15,866 nucleotides of DNA, from the NCBI GenBank assembly GCA_964605975.1, contig CAZSER010000014.1, forward strand, positions 1 through 15,866, in the 5' to 3' direction. A model generated the notes under the pieces. That model was given only the letters and a program-made list of their open reading frames with translations. It was not told where the DNA came from and made no database searches. The DNA comes from JBAYHA01 sp964605975. GTDB lineage: Bacteria; Patescibacteriota; Patescibacteriia; UBA11705; JABHMO01. Each line of letters begins with the position of its first letter. Within the stretch, counting starts at the first letter, position 1. Below, one piece after another: positions 1-7,727 of the stretch. Made by a program: the position numbers and the translations under genes.

Positions 1-1
1 T

Positions 2-520
2 ACTCTTTTCTTGACAGGAGCTGTTTTTATTACTCTATTAATTGTATTTTTTAAAAACAGTTTTGAATCCCGAGACTCCATGATTATTTCTATCTCCTTG
101 ACAGTTCTATTCTGTTTCATTTTTGGTTATTTTATGAAAAAATTTACTCCCAAAGGAAAAGATTTGCTTTGGGAACTAAAAGGGTTTCGTTTATATATGG
201 AAACGGCCGAAAAACATAGAGCGCAATTCAATGAGAAAGAAAACATCTTTGAATTACTACTTCCCTATGCTATGCTTTTTGGAATAACCACTATTTGGAT
301 AAAAAAAATGAAATCAATTTTGGGCGAAGATTATCTAAAAAATCATCCTCCTGGTTGGTTATTAGGAAATGAAAATCTCTTAAATAATTATTCCGATCTA
401 GAAAAAACAATTTCTACTATCTCTTCCCAAATAAACTCCCTACAAACTTCCAGTAGCGGATCGAATGGATCAGGATTTTCTGGAGGAGGCGGCGGTGGTG
501 GCGGAGGCGGTGGTTGGTAA
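2..520 (+). CDS. DUF2207-family membrane protein, C-terminal part (5' end outside window)
   Basis: The frame is open to the left edge of the window, so only the last ~172 residues are seen; the TTG at position 11 is an internal codon rather than a convincing start. Visible are two hydrophobic stretches (about the first 15 residues, and the stretch around IISISLTVLFCFIFGYFM), then a cytosolic-looking segment with GFRLYMETAEKHR and LLLPYAMLFGI, and finally a Ser/Gly-rich tail ending in an uninterrupted glycine run plus Trp. This order (KGF-x-LY-x-ETAE, then LLPYA-x-x-FG, then a glycine tail) is typical of the C-terminus of DUF2207 predicted membrane proteins, common in Firmicutes and CPR bacteria. 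The molecular function is not known. The gene ends just before a hairpin terminator and converges on the small minus-strand gene. Family assignment is from motif recall, fairly confident. Confidence 0.8.
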   Translation, partial: TLFLTGAVFITLLIVFFKNSFESRDSMIISISLTVLFCFIFGYFMKKFTPKGKDLLWELKGFRLYMETAEKHRAQFNEKENIFELLLPYAMLFGITTIWIKKMKSILGEDYLKNHPPGWLLGNENLLNNYSDLEKTISTISSQINSLQTSSSGSNGSGFSGGGGGGGGGGGW

Positions 521-533
521 TGACTATAAAACA

Positions 534-566
534 AAAAACGCTGATTATTTAATCAGTCGTTTTTAT
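534..566. terminator. Bidirectional intrinsic terminator between convergent genes
   Basis: The arms AACGCTGATT (537-546) and AATCAGTCGTT (551-561) pair, with one bulged T, around an ATTT loop. An A run precedes the hairpin and a T run follows it, so it can act in both directions: for the DUF2207 gene (plus) and the small minus-strand gene, whose stop codon (563-565) lies inside the T run. Confidence 0.75.
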
Positions 567-883
567 TTCCAAATTTTTAGGATCTTAAATTTTTCATACC
601 CAGGTAAATTCCTTAATTCGTCTTGACAATCAATCACTATTCTACGGATCATTTCAGTGGTAGCTCGAACAAAAAACATTTTGGGAGTTTCTGCCACTTC
701 TAGGTGGAAATAAATTGATGTGTTATATTCAGCAACCAAAAAAATCTTTACCTTATCTTTCAAAAACCTTCTCAATAACTGTTTTATCATTTCCAATGGA
801 TATCTTTTTTCAAAAAGATCCTTGCCGTTACAATATGTTAAACAATAAAGACCATCGCTAAAATCTATAGTATCAAAATCCAT
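563..883 (-). CDS. Small protein of unknown function (106 aa)
   Basis: I do not recognise a family. The start is ATG at 883 (protein begins MDFDTIDFSDG) because a strong Shine-Dalgarno, AAGGAGG (889-895), lies 5 nt upstream. The longer frame beginning at 922 would start inside the promoter spacer, upstream of the predicted transcription start. The protein has no signal peptide or membrane segment. It looks like a compact alpha/beta fold: a basic helix (MIKQLLRRFLKDK), a beta hairpin (KIFLVAEYNTSIYFHLEV), a second basic helix (TEMIRRIVIDC) and a basic C-terminal tail. It is monocistronic, with a near-ideal promoter and RBS, so it is probably well expressed. Function cannot be inferred. Confidence 0.75.
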   Translation of the reverse strand: MDFDTIDFSDGLYCLTYCNGKDLFEKRYPLEMIKQLLRRFLKDKVKIFLVAEYNTSIYFHLEVAETPKMFFVRATTEMIRRIVIDCQDELRNLPGYEKFKILKIWK

Positions 884-910
884 TATTTCCTCCTTAAAAA
901 AGAACTTTAA

Positions 911-939
911 ATTATACCGCAAAGACGAAGCTTTGTCAA
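911..939 (-). promoter_or_regulatory. Consensus sigma-70 promoter for the 106-aa gene
   Basis: On the minus strand TTGACA (934-939) and TATAAT (911-916) are separated by exactly 17 nt; both hexamers match consensus perfectly. The transcription start is expected near 904, about 20 nt before the start codon at 883, leaving just enough leader for the AAGGAGG ribosome binding site. SMC, which ends upstream on this strand at 1023, has no convincing terminator of its own, so some read-through is possible. Confidence 0.85.
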
Positions 940-1022
940 TAACTAAAAGGTTTGTTTTTGCCTTTTTGAAATTAAAAAGTTCATTCTTAAATAAAACAAG
1001 AAAAATTTACAAAAAATCATTT

Positions 1023-4000
1023 TTATTTTTTCTCGGCTAATTTATCCGCTTCTTTCATATCCAAAGACAATGTCTTGGAAACTCCGTCATCTCCCATTGC
1101 CACGCCATATAAAACATCCGCTACATGCATTGTGATGCGATTGTGAGTAATAATAACAAACTGCGACTTATAAGAAAGTTCTTGTAAAATTGAACTGAAT
1201 TTTTGCGAATTAGCCTCATCAAGAGCAGCCTCAACTTCATCCATAACGATAAAAGGAGAAGGATTACTATCAATAATCGCACAAATCAACGCTAACGAAG
1301 TCATCGTTCTTTCACCTCCAGATAAAACGGCAATGTTATTGATTTTTTTGTTTGGAGGTGCCACCAAAATATCAATACCGGTATTTGCTAAAGTTGCTTT
1401 ATTTTCCACCAACTGACCAGAAAAATCTTTTATTGCCTCTTTCCCCTGAAGACCATCTGCCAAAACTTCTTCCGTTTCCTCAACAATAGATTTCTCTCTT
1501 AAAACTAACTCTAACTTGGCTTTGCCTCCATTAAAAATCTTCTTGAAATATTTTTCAAACGATTCATTTATTTTTTTAAAAGAAGAGTTAAACTGTTTAT
1601 TAATCACTTGATCCAATTCAATAACAATCTTTTCTAAATCCAACAGTCCTTTTTCTAAATCTTGAACCTGCAATGTCAAAAAATCGTACCGTTTACTAAC
1701 CTCTTTGTGTTCATCAATAATTTCAGGATCAATTCCACCAATTTGCTCCAAGCTGTTTTTTAATTTACCAATCTCAAACCAAAGACTATCAATGTTAATA
1801 ACATTAGCAGTGTCAACTTCTAATAATTTTTCAAGATCGTTTTTTTCAACAACACCAAATTCTGCAACAATATCTTTTTCTAAGTTTTCTCTCTTGGTTT
1901 CAATTTTAGCCAAAGAGATCTGCAAGTCGTTGAACTCGCTAGAAAAACCGTTGACTTTCATCTGACAGTTCTGCATTTCATCTTGCAAACGAAAAACTTC
2001 TATTTTTTTCTTTTCTTCTTGTAAATTAAAATCATCCAGTTTTTTTCTAACTTCGGATAAAACAACATCTTTGCTTTGCAAATTTAAATCCAAAACTTCT
2101 TTTTGCTTTTTCAACTCAACCAAAAAGTCATCAAATTCTGACGGATCAGAATTATTTTCTTTAATTTCTAACAACATCTTTTGCTGTTCTTTCTCCAAAA
2201 AATCATGATCATTTAATAATGCCTTTTGCTTTGTTTCCTCTACCTGTAAATCAACCCTTAGGTTATTTAAGTTATCAAAAATTCTTTCTCTATCTATTTC
2301 TAAACTTTCCAGGCGAGATTTGAGAACAGTAATCTCTTTAATTTTTTCTTCATAAGTAGCAGAACTGGTCTCCTTCAAAGTAATCCATGTTCCATTTTGT
2401 CTTTGAAATCCACCTCTAATTACTCCCGTTTTTTCAAAAACATCTCCTTCTAATGTGACCATTCTTTCTTTTCCAATTCCTAAATTTTTAGCATTTTCTG
2501 CCGTATCCATAATAATTGTACGCCCAAAAACATATTCAAAAATATTTTTATACTTGGGATCGAACTCTAATAATTCAATGGCATAGCCAATCGCTCCATT
2601 TTCCGCCAAAACTTCTCTGGGAAAAAAATTATTACCTTTAATTTTATTTAATGGCAAAAAAGTGACTGTTCCTAGCTTCTTTTCCTTTAAAAAATTAATA
2701 CACCTTACAGCAACCACCTCATTTTCGACTACCACTGATAATATTTTATTCCCCGCTGAAACCCCCAATGCTAACTGATATAGTTGCGGAACTTGTGCCA
2801 ACTCTGAAACTGTCCCGATAATTCCTGACATTTGAGAACGCAATCGTAAAACTGCCTTCACCGCTTCATGCGCATAATTTTCCTTTCCACCTGATTTTAA
2901 TCGAATTAAATCATCTTCGGCAGACCGCAAGTTGTTTTGCAGAACAGTCCGTTCTGACAATAAAGATGTTAGCTTATTTTCGTCCTCAATCTTTTGTTCT
3001 CTTTTTTGTTTTAGTTTTAAATTTAAATTATTTAAACTTTCTGTTATTTCCGCTAATCTTTTCTCTGTTTCTTCTTTCTTATCTAACAACCAGGACAAGT
3101 TTTGCTTACCTGCCTTTAAATACTCTACACTCATTTTTCCTTTTATTGTCGCTAAATCTTTGAGTATTTCATTTTTTTGAGACAAAAAATCATTATACTC
3201 TTTTTGTAAAGAATTAAAAACATCTTTGCGTGACTCTTCTTGTGCCAACTTCCCTAGTTCAGACTGAATTTCATTTAGTTTCCCTCGCCATTCGTCTAGT
3301 AATGCTTGTTTTGTCGCCAAAAGTTGACTTTTTTCGGAGCGGTCTTTTTCTAAATTTTTTAAATTATAAGAGAAATACTTTTTCTGTTCCTCTCTAAGTG
3401 CTTTTTCTATTTCTTGTCGTTGTTCCAGTTTTTTTATTTGTCTAGTTAATAATCTCAGTCGTGGTTCTATCTCGGCAATAATTTTATTACTTTCTAATAA
3501 ATTTTCTCTGGTTTTTTTTAATCGATTAACGGCTTGATCTCTTTTAATTTGATACTGTTTTACGCCCGTAGCTTCATCAAAAAAATCTTTTCTTTCAAAA
3601 GGAGAGATGTTGATAATCTGATCCACCATACCCTGTCCAACAATGCTATAACTCCTTTGTCCAAAATTCGCCTTGGCCAAAAGCATCAAAATATCAAACA
3701 GTCGAACCTTGTTTTGGTTAATTAAATATTCCGTCTCTCCATTACGATAAACACGACGAGTTAGGGCGACTTCATGATACTCAATCGGCAAAATACCATC
3801 TTCATTATTCATCGTCAAAACAACCTCGGCAAACCCTTGTCGTGCTTTTTTCTCTGATCCACTAAAAATAACATCATCCGATTTTTTACAACGAATCAAT
3901 TTTAAACTTTGCTCACCCAAAACCCAACGGATAGCGTCGGCCACATTAGATTTTCCCGAACCATTAGGACCAACAATTGCCGTAATACTATTAGCTTTCA

Positions 4001-4088
4001 AGTCATGATTTGAGTTAGGTGGGAAATCAAAAACAGTCCTCTTGGCAAAAGACTTGAAGCCTTGAATTTCCAGACGCTGAAGATACAT
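1023..4088 (-). CDS. smc: Chromosome segregation protein SMC
   Basis: SMC ATPase of the condensin-like SMC-ScpAB complex, which organises and segregates the chromosome. All parts are visible: N-terminal FKSF and Walker A GPNGSGKS (residues 40-47), a Q-loop region SYSIVGQG (about 147-153), a long coiled coil (about 175-400), a globular hinge (about 418-565, with GIIGTVSEL and GDVFEKTGVIRGG), a returning coiled coil, the ABC signature LSGGERTMTS (from 922), Walker B PFIVMDE (945-951), D-loop ALDE and an H-loop THNR. At 1,021 residues it is shorter than the usual ~1,150-1,190 of bacterial SMCs. Head and hinge are intact, so the shortening lies in the coiled-coil arms. The start ATG (4086-4088) lacks a clear Shine-Dalgarno, but MYLQRLEIQGFKSF is the expected N-terminus. 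ScpA and ScpB are not in the window. The gene is transcribed alone from a promoter near 4160. Confidence 0.97.
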   Translation of the reverse strand: MYLQRLEIQGFKSFAKRTVFDFPPNSNHDLKANSITAIVGPNGSGKSNVADAIRWVLGEQSLKLIRCKKSDDVIFSGSEKKARQGFAEVVLTMNNEDGILPIEYHEVALTRRVYRNGETEYLINQNKVRLFDILMLLAKANFGQRSYSIVGQGMVDQIINISPFERKDFFDEATGVKQYQIKRDQAVNRLKKTRENLLESNKIIAEIEPRLRLLTRQIKKLEQRQEIEKALREEQKKYFSYNLKNLEKDRSEKSQLLATKQALLDEWRGKLNEIQSELGKLAQEESRKDVFNSLQKEYNDFLSQKNEILKDLATIKGKMSVEYLKAGKQNLSWLLDKKEETEKRLAEITESLNNLNLKLKQKREQKIEDENKLTSLLSERTVLQNNLRSAEDDLIRLKSGGKENYAHEAVKAVLRLRSQMSGIIGTVSELAQVPQLYQLALGVSAGNKILSVVVENEVVAVRCINFLKEKKLGTVTFLPLNKIKGNNFFPREVLAENGAIGYAIELLEFDPKYKNIFEYVFGRTIIMDTAENAKNLGIGKERMVTLEGDVFEKTGVIRGGFQRQNGTWITLKETSSATYEEKIKEITVLKSRLESLEIDRERIFDNLNNLRVDLQVEETKQKALLNDHDFLEKEQQKMLLEIKENNSDPSEFDDFLVELKKQKEVLDLNLQSKDVVLSEVRKKLDDFNLQEEKKKIEVFRLQDEMQNCQMKVNGFSSEFNDLQISLAKIETKRENLEKDIVAEFGVVEKNDLEKLLEVDTANVINIDSLWFEIGKLKNSLEQIGGIDPEIIDEHKEVSKRYDFLTLQVQDLEKGLLDLEKIVIELDQVINKQFNSSFKKINESFEKYFKKIFNGGKAKLELVLREKSIVEETEEVLADGLQGKEAIKDFSGQLVENKATLANTGIDILVAPPNKKINNIAVLSGGERTMTSLALICAIIDSNPSPFIVMDEVEAALDEANSQKFSSILQELSYKSQFVIITHNRITMHVADVLYGVAMGDDGVSKTLSLDMKEADKLAEKK

Positions 4089-4159
4089 ATAAAAATTGGA
4101 TGATAAATATTAGATAGTAAAATTAAAAACTGCCCAAAAATAACATGAAAATCCTTATT

Positions 4160-4188
4160 ATTATACCATGACAAACTACAAAAAACAA
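4160..4188 (-). promoter_or_regulatory. Probable smc promoter
   Basis: On the minus strand a perfect TATAAT (4160-4165) is preceded by TGG, an extended -10 element. The -35 (TTGTTT, 4183-4188, 17-nt spacing) is weak, as is common with extended -10 promoters. The predicted start near 4153 gives a leader of about 65 nt before smc. It diverges from the promoter at 4201. Confidence 0.6.
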
Positions 4189-4200
4189 AACCTTGTACTG

Positions 4201-4229
4201 TTGACAAATTTATCTAAATTTGCTAATTT
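4201..4229 (+). promoter_or_regulatory. Sigma-70 promoter for the 172-aa Cys/His-cluster gene
   Basis: A perfect TTGACA (4201-4206) lies 17 nt before TAATTT (4224-4229), which is preceded by TGC, an extended -10. The predicted transcription start is near 4236, about 27 nt before the ATG at 4263. It is back to back with the smc promoter, with -35 regions only about 13 nt apart, so the two may share regulation. Confidence 0.75.
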
Positions 4230-4262
4230 GTTTATTCCTTTAACAATTTATTGGAGGTGCAA

Positions 4263-4781
4263 ATGAAAACAAAAGTCATCACGATGTCGGAACATCGGAA
4301 AATTTGTGAAACCTGCAAAAAAGAAAAAAAGACCACCTGCCCAACAAAACACCAAACCAGCCGAGAGTTCAATGTCACTTTGCGAATTAATCGCCAACCT
4401 CTCGATTTCAATGTTAATTTCGTAACTTTTACAGAGTTGGAACACGAACTACAATCTGCCGAATTAACGCTTGATCTTCTCTGCGGTCAATTAGCAAAAT
4501 TGAAGAAACAGAAGCAGGGAAAAGAACTTTCTGATACTGATAAAACTATTGACCTAATCAATCTTGCAAGGGAAGAAGTTCAGAAATACGAACAACTAAA
4601 AAAAGAGTCTCAATCCAGCGATGTAATCTTTCATGTTGAATCTCTAAGTGCAGATTATCACAGTGTTCATTTTTACATGACGGATATCAACCAAAAAAAT
4701 CGCAGAAAAGTTTTGCTCGATTATTTGCAAAAAAACAACTTCTTGCCTCTAAATAGCAAAATCAAACTTTATTGGCAATAA
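4263..4781 (+). CDS. Unknown protein with N-terminal Cys/His cluster (172 aa)
   Basis: I do not recognise a family. The start ATG at 4263 is set by GGAGG (4253-4257) five nt upstream; a TTG at 4251 in the same frame overlaps that RBS and is rejected. Near the N-terminus C15-x2-C18-x7-C26-x3-H30 could bind one zinc ion. A beta-rich stretch follows (about 34-55), then a charged helical region likely to form a coiled coil (about 57-115, ELEHELQSAELTLDLL and onward), then a beta/alpha C-terminus ending KIKLYWQ. There is no signal peptide or membrane segment, so it is probably cytosolic. It has its own promoter, RBS and terminator, and is divergent from smc. A DNA-, RNA- or protein-binding role is possible but is inference only. 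Confidence 0.8.
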   Translation: MKTKVITMSEHRKICETCKKEKKTTCPTKHQTSREFNVTLRINRQPLDFNVNFVTFTELEHELQSAELTLDLLCGQLAKLKKQKQGKELSDTDKTIDLINLAREEVQKYEQLKKESQSSDVIFHVESLSADYHSVHFYMTDINQKNRRKVLLDYLQKNNFLPLNSKIKLYWQ

Positions 4782-4784
4782 AGC

Positions 4785-4817
4785 AAAAAACCGTAACGCA
4801 AGAGTTACGGCTTTTTT
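4785..4817. terminator. Strong bidirectional intrinsic terminator
   Basis: The arms CCGTAAC (4791-4797) and GTTACGG (4804-4810) pair perfectly around a six-base loop. AAAAAA precedes and CTTTTTT follows, so it works in both orientations: for the 172-aa gene on the plus strand and for the long minus-strand operon ending with the penicillin-binding protein (stop at 4836-4838). Confidence 0.9.
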
Positions 4818-4835
4818 AATTAAAAAAAATTTTAC

Positions 4836-7715
4836 CTAATCAACGATATCAATGGAAAGACGCGAACTTTCAAATTTATAATTATTCTGATCAATAATTT
4901 CGACAAAAAAACTATGACCACCATTTGAGCTTTGCTGATCAAAAGAAACGGAAATGGTGTTTCCACTTGGCGCAATAACGGTGCCAATTAGAGTTATAGT
5001 ATTGTTATTTTTCTGATGAACAAAAAAATTAACCTTTTTAATTGTCGCTAAATCACTAATTGTTCCAGTTAAAGTTATTGGTAATTCCTTTTTATTAACA
5101 ACGGCTCCATTACTAGGAAAAAGCCAACTAAACCCAGGCATTGGCAAATCAATACTGATATTTAAATCAATTGAAACTTCCGTTGAATTTTCAACATCAT
5201 CATAAGCAATGGCTCTTAATTTATGAATTCCCTTGTTAAAATAACTTTTAAATGAATAACTTAAATCCAAGTTAGGAGCATAAACTGTATTTAGCAAAAC
5301 ATTATCTAAGTAATACTCTACTTTAACAACTCCTCTTTTGGCAAAAGCAGTTACCGAGGCATTTATTTGCATATCAGAAATTGTTGTTCCATTTGAAGGG
5401 AAAATAAAGTTTACTTGCGGTTTGTTTTCTGGAAGATGTAAATCATCAAACTCCGTTGGTGGAGCTTCACTTGAAAGTTCAATCCCCTCTTTTTGGTTTT
5501 TACGAGTAATCCAACTTTGTACTGCTCCCTCCCAAGAAACGTAGGCTAAATCTGAAGTTGTAGGATTTTCAGGAATACTCCCCCTTGGATCATCTTTGTA
5601 CAGATAATGCAAAATACAATGCGCATCGGGAAAAACTTTTTCAATAATCGCCGACTCAGGAGTAAATTCCGTTGCTAACTTTCCACTATATTTATCTATT
5701 TTCAAAATCTTTTCACCAGAGATTGTTCCATCCAAAACCGGTTTTCCTGTCAACTCTAACTCATAGCCAGTAAATCCTTCTACCGGCATTTTTTCTAATG
5801 ATCTTCTCATATATTCATTCCAAATTGGAGCGGCAATAATTGATCCATCCGCCCCCTTTTTCATTTCTGCCCCACTATTATTTCCAACCCAAACAACAGA
5901 AACCAACGAAGGAGTAAATCCAACGGTCCAAGCATCTTTAAAACTATTTGTGGTGCCTGTTTTAGCCGCCACTTGCCGACCTGGTAAAGTCAAAAGTCCG
6001 TTAGGACCAAAGACATAACTTCTGGCAGAATCATCGGCCATAACAGAAGTAATCATATCCGCATATTTTTTATCAATAACTCTTCTGCTTTTTTCTTTGT
6101 ACTCCCATAAAACATTCCCTTTACTATCTTCAACTTTTAAAATACCTACCGGAGGATTATAAACTCCGCCATTAGCAATTGCTCCATAGGCAGCCGAATG
6201 TTCAATAGGACGAACTTCTCCACCACCTAAAACAAGAGATAGACCAAAACGACTTCTGTCTCCAAAAGAAGTATACCCAAACAGCTCTAAATTATCTATC
6301 ATGTTTTTTATTCCCACCAAATATAAAGTTTTTACGGCGGGAATATTTAAAGAGCCCGCCAACGACTTGCGCATCGTAACCGGACCATGTTCACTCATGT
6401 CATAGTTATAAGGTTGATAATCCCCAGAATCAGTTTTAAAAATGGTATTAACATCATACAAGACTGTATCTGGAGTATAACCCTTTTTAAACGCCATTAA
6501 ATAAACCATAGGCTTAATAGAAGATCCAGGCTGTCTTAAAGCCGTTGTCACATTAAAATTTCCTTGATTTTCAAGGTCAAAATAGTCCTTCGAGCCAACC
6601 ATTGCCAAAATCTGTCCCGTTTTTGGATCCAAAGAGATTAAAGAGGCATTATTAAAATTAAAATCCTTTCCTCTTTTTTCTACACCGGAAATAACGGCTT
6701 CTTCGGCAATCTTTTGTTTTTCTAAATCAAGAGTTGTTGTCACTTTTAGCCCAGCTGTTTCAACAAACTCTTCTCCAAACTCTTTACTCAAAAACTCCTT
6801 AACATACATAACAAAATGAGGTGCAATAATCGCTTTTCGCTTGATTGCAAAAGTCACTTCTTCCGTTAACGCTTCTTCCATTTGTTCTTTGGTAATATAT
6901 CCATTTTCTACCATTTGATTCAAAACATACTTCTGTCTTTGAAAAAGCTTGTCAACATTATTTCCATAAGGAGAATAATAAGTTGGAGCCTGAGGAATCC
7001 CGGCCAAAACTGAAGCCTCAGCTAAACTTAATTCACTAACATTCTTACCAAAAAAAGTTTGACTAGCCGATTGCACACCATAAGAAACCGATCCGTAAGG
7101 TATTTCGTTTAAATACATCTGCAAAATTTCATCTTTGGAAAAAATCTTTTCGATCTTATAAGACAAAATAAATTCTTTAATCTTTCTGGAAATTTTTCTT
7201 TCGTTAGTTAGAATTGAATTTTTAACAAACTGTTGCGTCAAAGTTGAACCGCCCCTAGCCCGTCGTCCCAATAAAGGATCAATAACTGTTCCTTTAACCA
7301 TCGCCAACAAATTAAACCCTTTATGCTCATAGAAAGTTTTATCCTCCGCGGAAATTGTTGCCCACTTTACATAATCTGGAATATCCGAAAGTTTTACCAA
7401 AGTTCTTTGCTCATTACCATAAACATCATATAATACCGTTTTTGCTTCTCGGTCATATATCTTGGTACTTTGGGCAATATTCCTCTCCAAAATTTTATTT
7501 GGATCTGGTAGATCTCGAGAATACCAAGCAAAAGCACCAATAAGATAAACAATGGCAAAACAAAACAAATAGAATCCCAAAACTATAGTTTTCTTTATAA
7601 TCTTTTTCCAGTTAATTTTTTTGTCTTCTTTGCGAGGCTGACGTGAAAAATTTTTATTTTTTGGCAAATCATCCCCTGAACCATGAGAAACGATTTTTAG
7701 GTTTGGTATAGGCAT
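4836..7715 (-). CDS. Class A penicillin-binding protein (PBP1A-type) with two C-terminal Ig-like domains
   Basis: Bifunctional peptidoglycan synthase: an outer-leaflet glycosyltransferase polymerises lipid II and a transpeptidase cross-links stem peptides. A basic cytosolic tail (1-42) precedes one membrane anchor (about 43-65). The GT51 domain shows EDKTFYEHKG (catalytic E124), GGSTLTQQ (155-162), RKIKE (177-181) and EILQMYLNEIPYG (196-208). The transpeptidase shows SSIK (nucleophile S398, K401), SLN (455-457) and KTGTT (585-589). After the catalytic core come two similar beta-rich segments, about 766-860 and 863-959, each opening with an (I/L)FPSNG motif, which look like bacterial Ig-like domains. 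The total of 959 residues is longer than a minimal PBP1A because of these. The start lies 12 nt after the upstream ATP-grasp gene, with no strong RBS, suggesting coupled translation. All catalytic motifs are intact, so it should be active. It is the last gene of the operon. Confidence 0.96.
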   Translation of the reverse strand: MPIPNLKIVSHGSGDDLPKNKNFSRQPRKEDKKINWKKIIKKTIVLGFYLFCFAIVYLIGAFAWYSRDLPDPNKILERNIAQSTKIYDREAKTVLYDVYGNEQRTLVKLSDIPDYVKWATISAEDKTFYEHKGFNLLAMVKGTVIDPLLGRRARGGSTLTQQFVKNSILTNERKISRKIKEFILSYKIEKIFSKDEILQMYLNEIPYGSVSYGVQSASQTFFGKNVSELSLAEASVLAGIPQAPTYYSPYGNNVDKLFQRQKYVLNQMVENGYITKEQMEEALTEEVTFAIKRKAIIAPHFVMYVKEFLSKEFGEEFVETAGLKVTTTLDLEKQKIAEEAVISGVEKRGKDFNFNNASLISLDPKTGQILAMVGSKDYFDLENQGNFNVTTALRQPGSSIKPMVYLMAFKKGYTPDTVLYDVNTIFKTDSGDYQPYNYDMSEHGPVTMRKSLAGSLNIPAVKTLYLVGIKNMIDNLELFGYTSFGDRSRFGLSLVLGGGEVRPIEHSAAYGAIANGGVYNPPVGILKVEDSKGNVLWEYKEKSRRVIDKKYADMITSVMADDSARSYVFGPNGLLTLPGRQVAAKTGTTNSFKDAWTVGFTPSLVSVVWVGNNSGAEMKKGADGSIIAAPIWNEYMRRSLEKMPVEGFTGYELELTGKPVLDGTISGEKILKIDKYSGKLATEFTPESAIIEKVFPDAHCILHYLYKDDPRGSIPENPTTSDLAYVSWEGAVQSWITRKNQKEGIELSSEAPPTEFDDLHLPENKPQVNFIFPSNGTTISDMQINASVTAFAKRGVVKVEYYLDNVLLNTVYAPNLDLSYSFKSYFNKGIHKLRAIAYDDVENSTEVSIDLNISIDLPMPGFSWLFPSNGAVVNKKELPITLTGTISDLATIKKVNFFVHQKNNNTITLIGTVIAPSGNTISVSFDQQSSNGGHSFFVEIIDQNNYKFESSRLSIDIVD

Positions 7716-7727
7716 AAATTATTTTAG

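Noticed and set aside
884..922. Longer start for the 106-aa gene (ATG at 922).
   Set aside because: The extra codons lie inside the promoter -10/spacer and upstream of the predicted transcription start, while ATG at 883 has an ideal RBS.
962..979. CTTTTT/AAAAAG hairpin downstream of smc.
   Set aside because: The stem has a single G-C pair and no strong T run placed for the minus strand, so it is not a credible intrinsic terminator.
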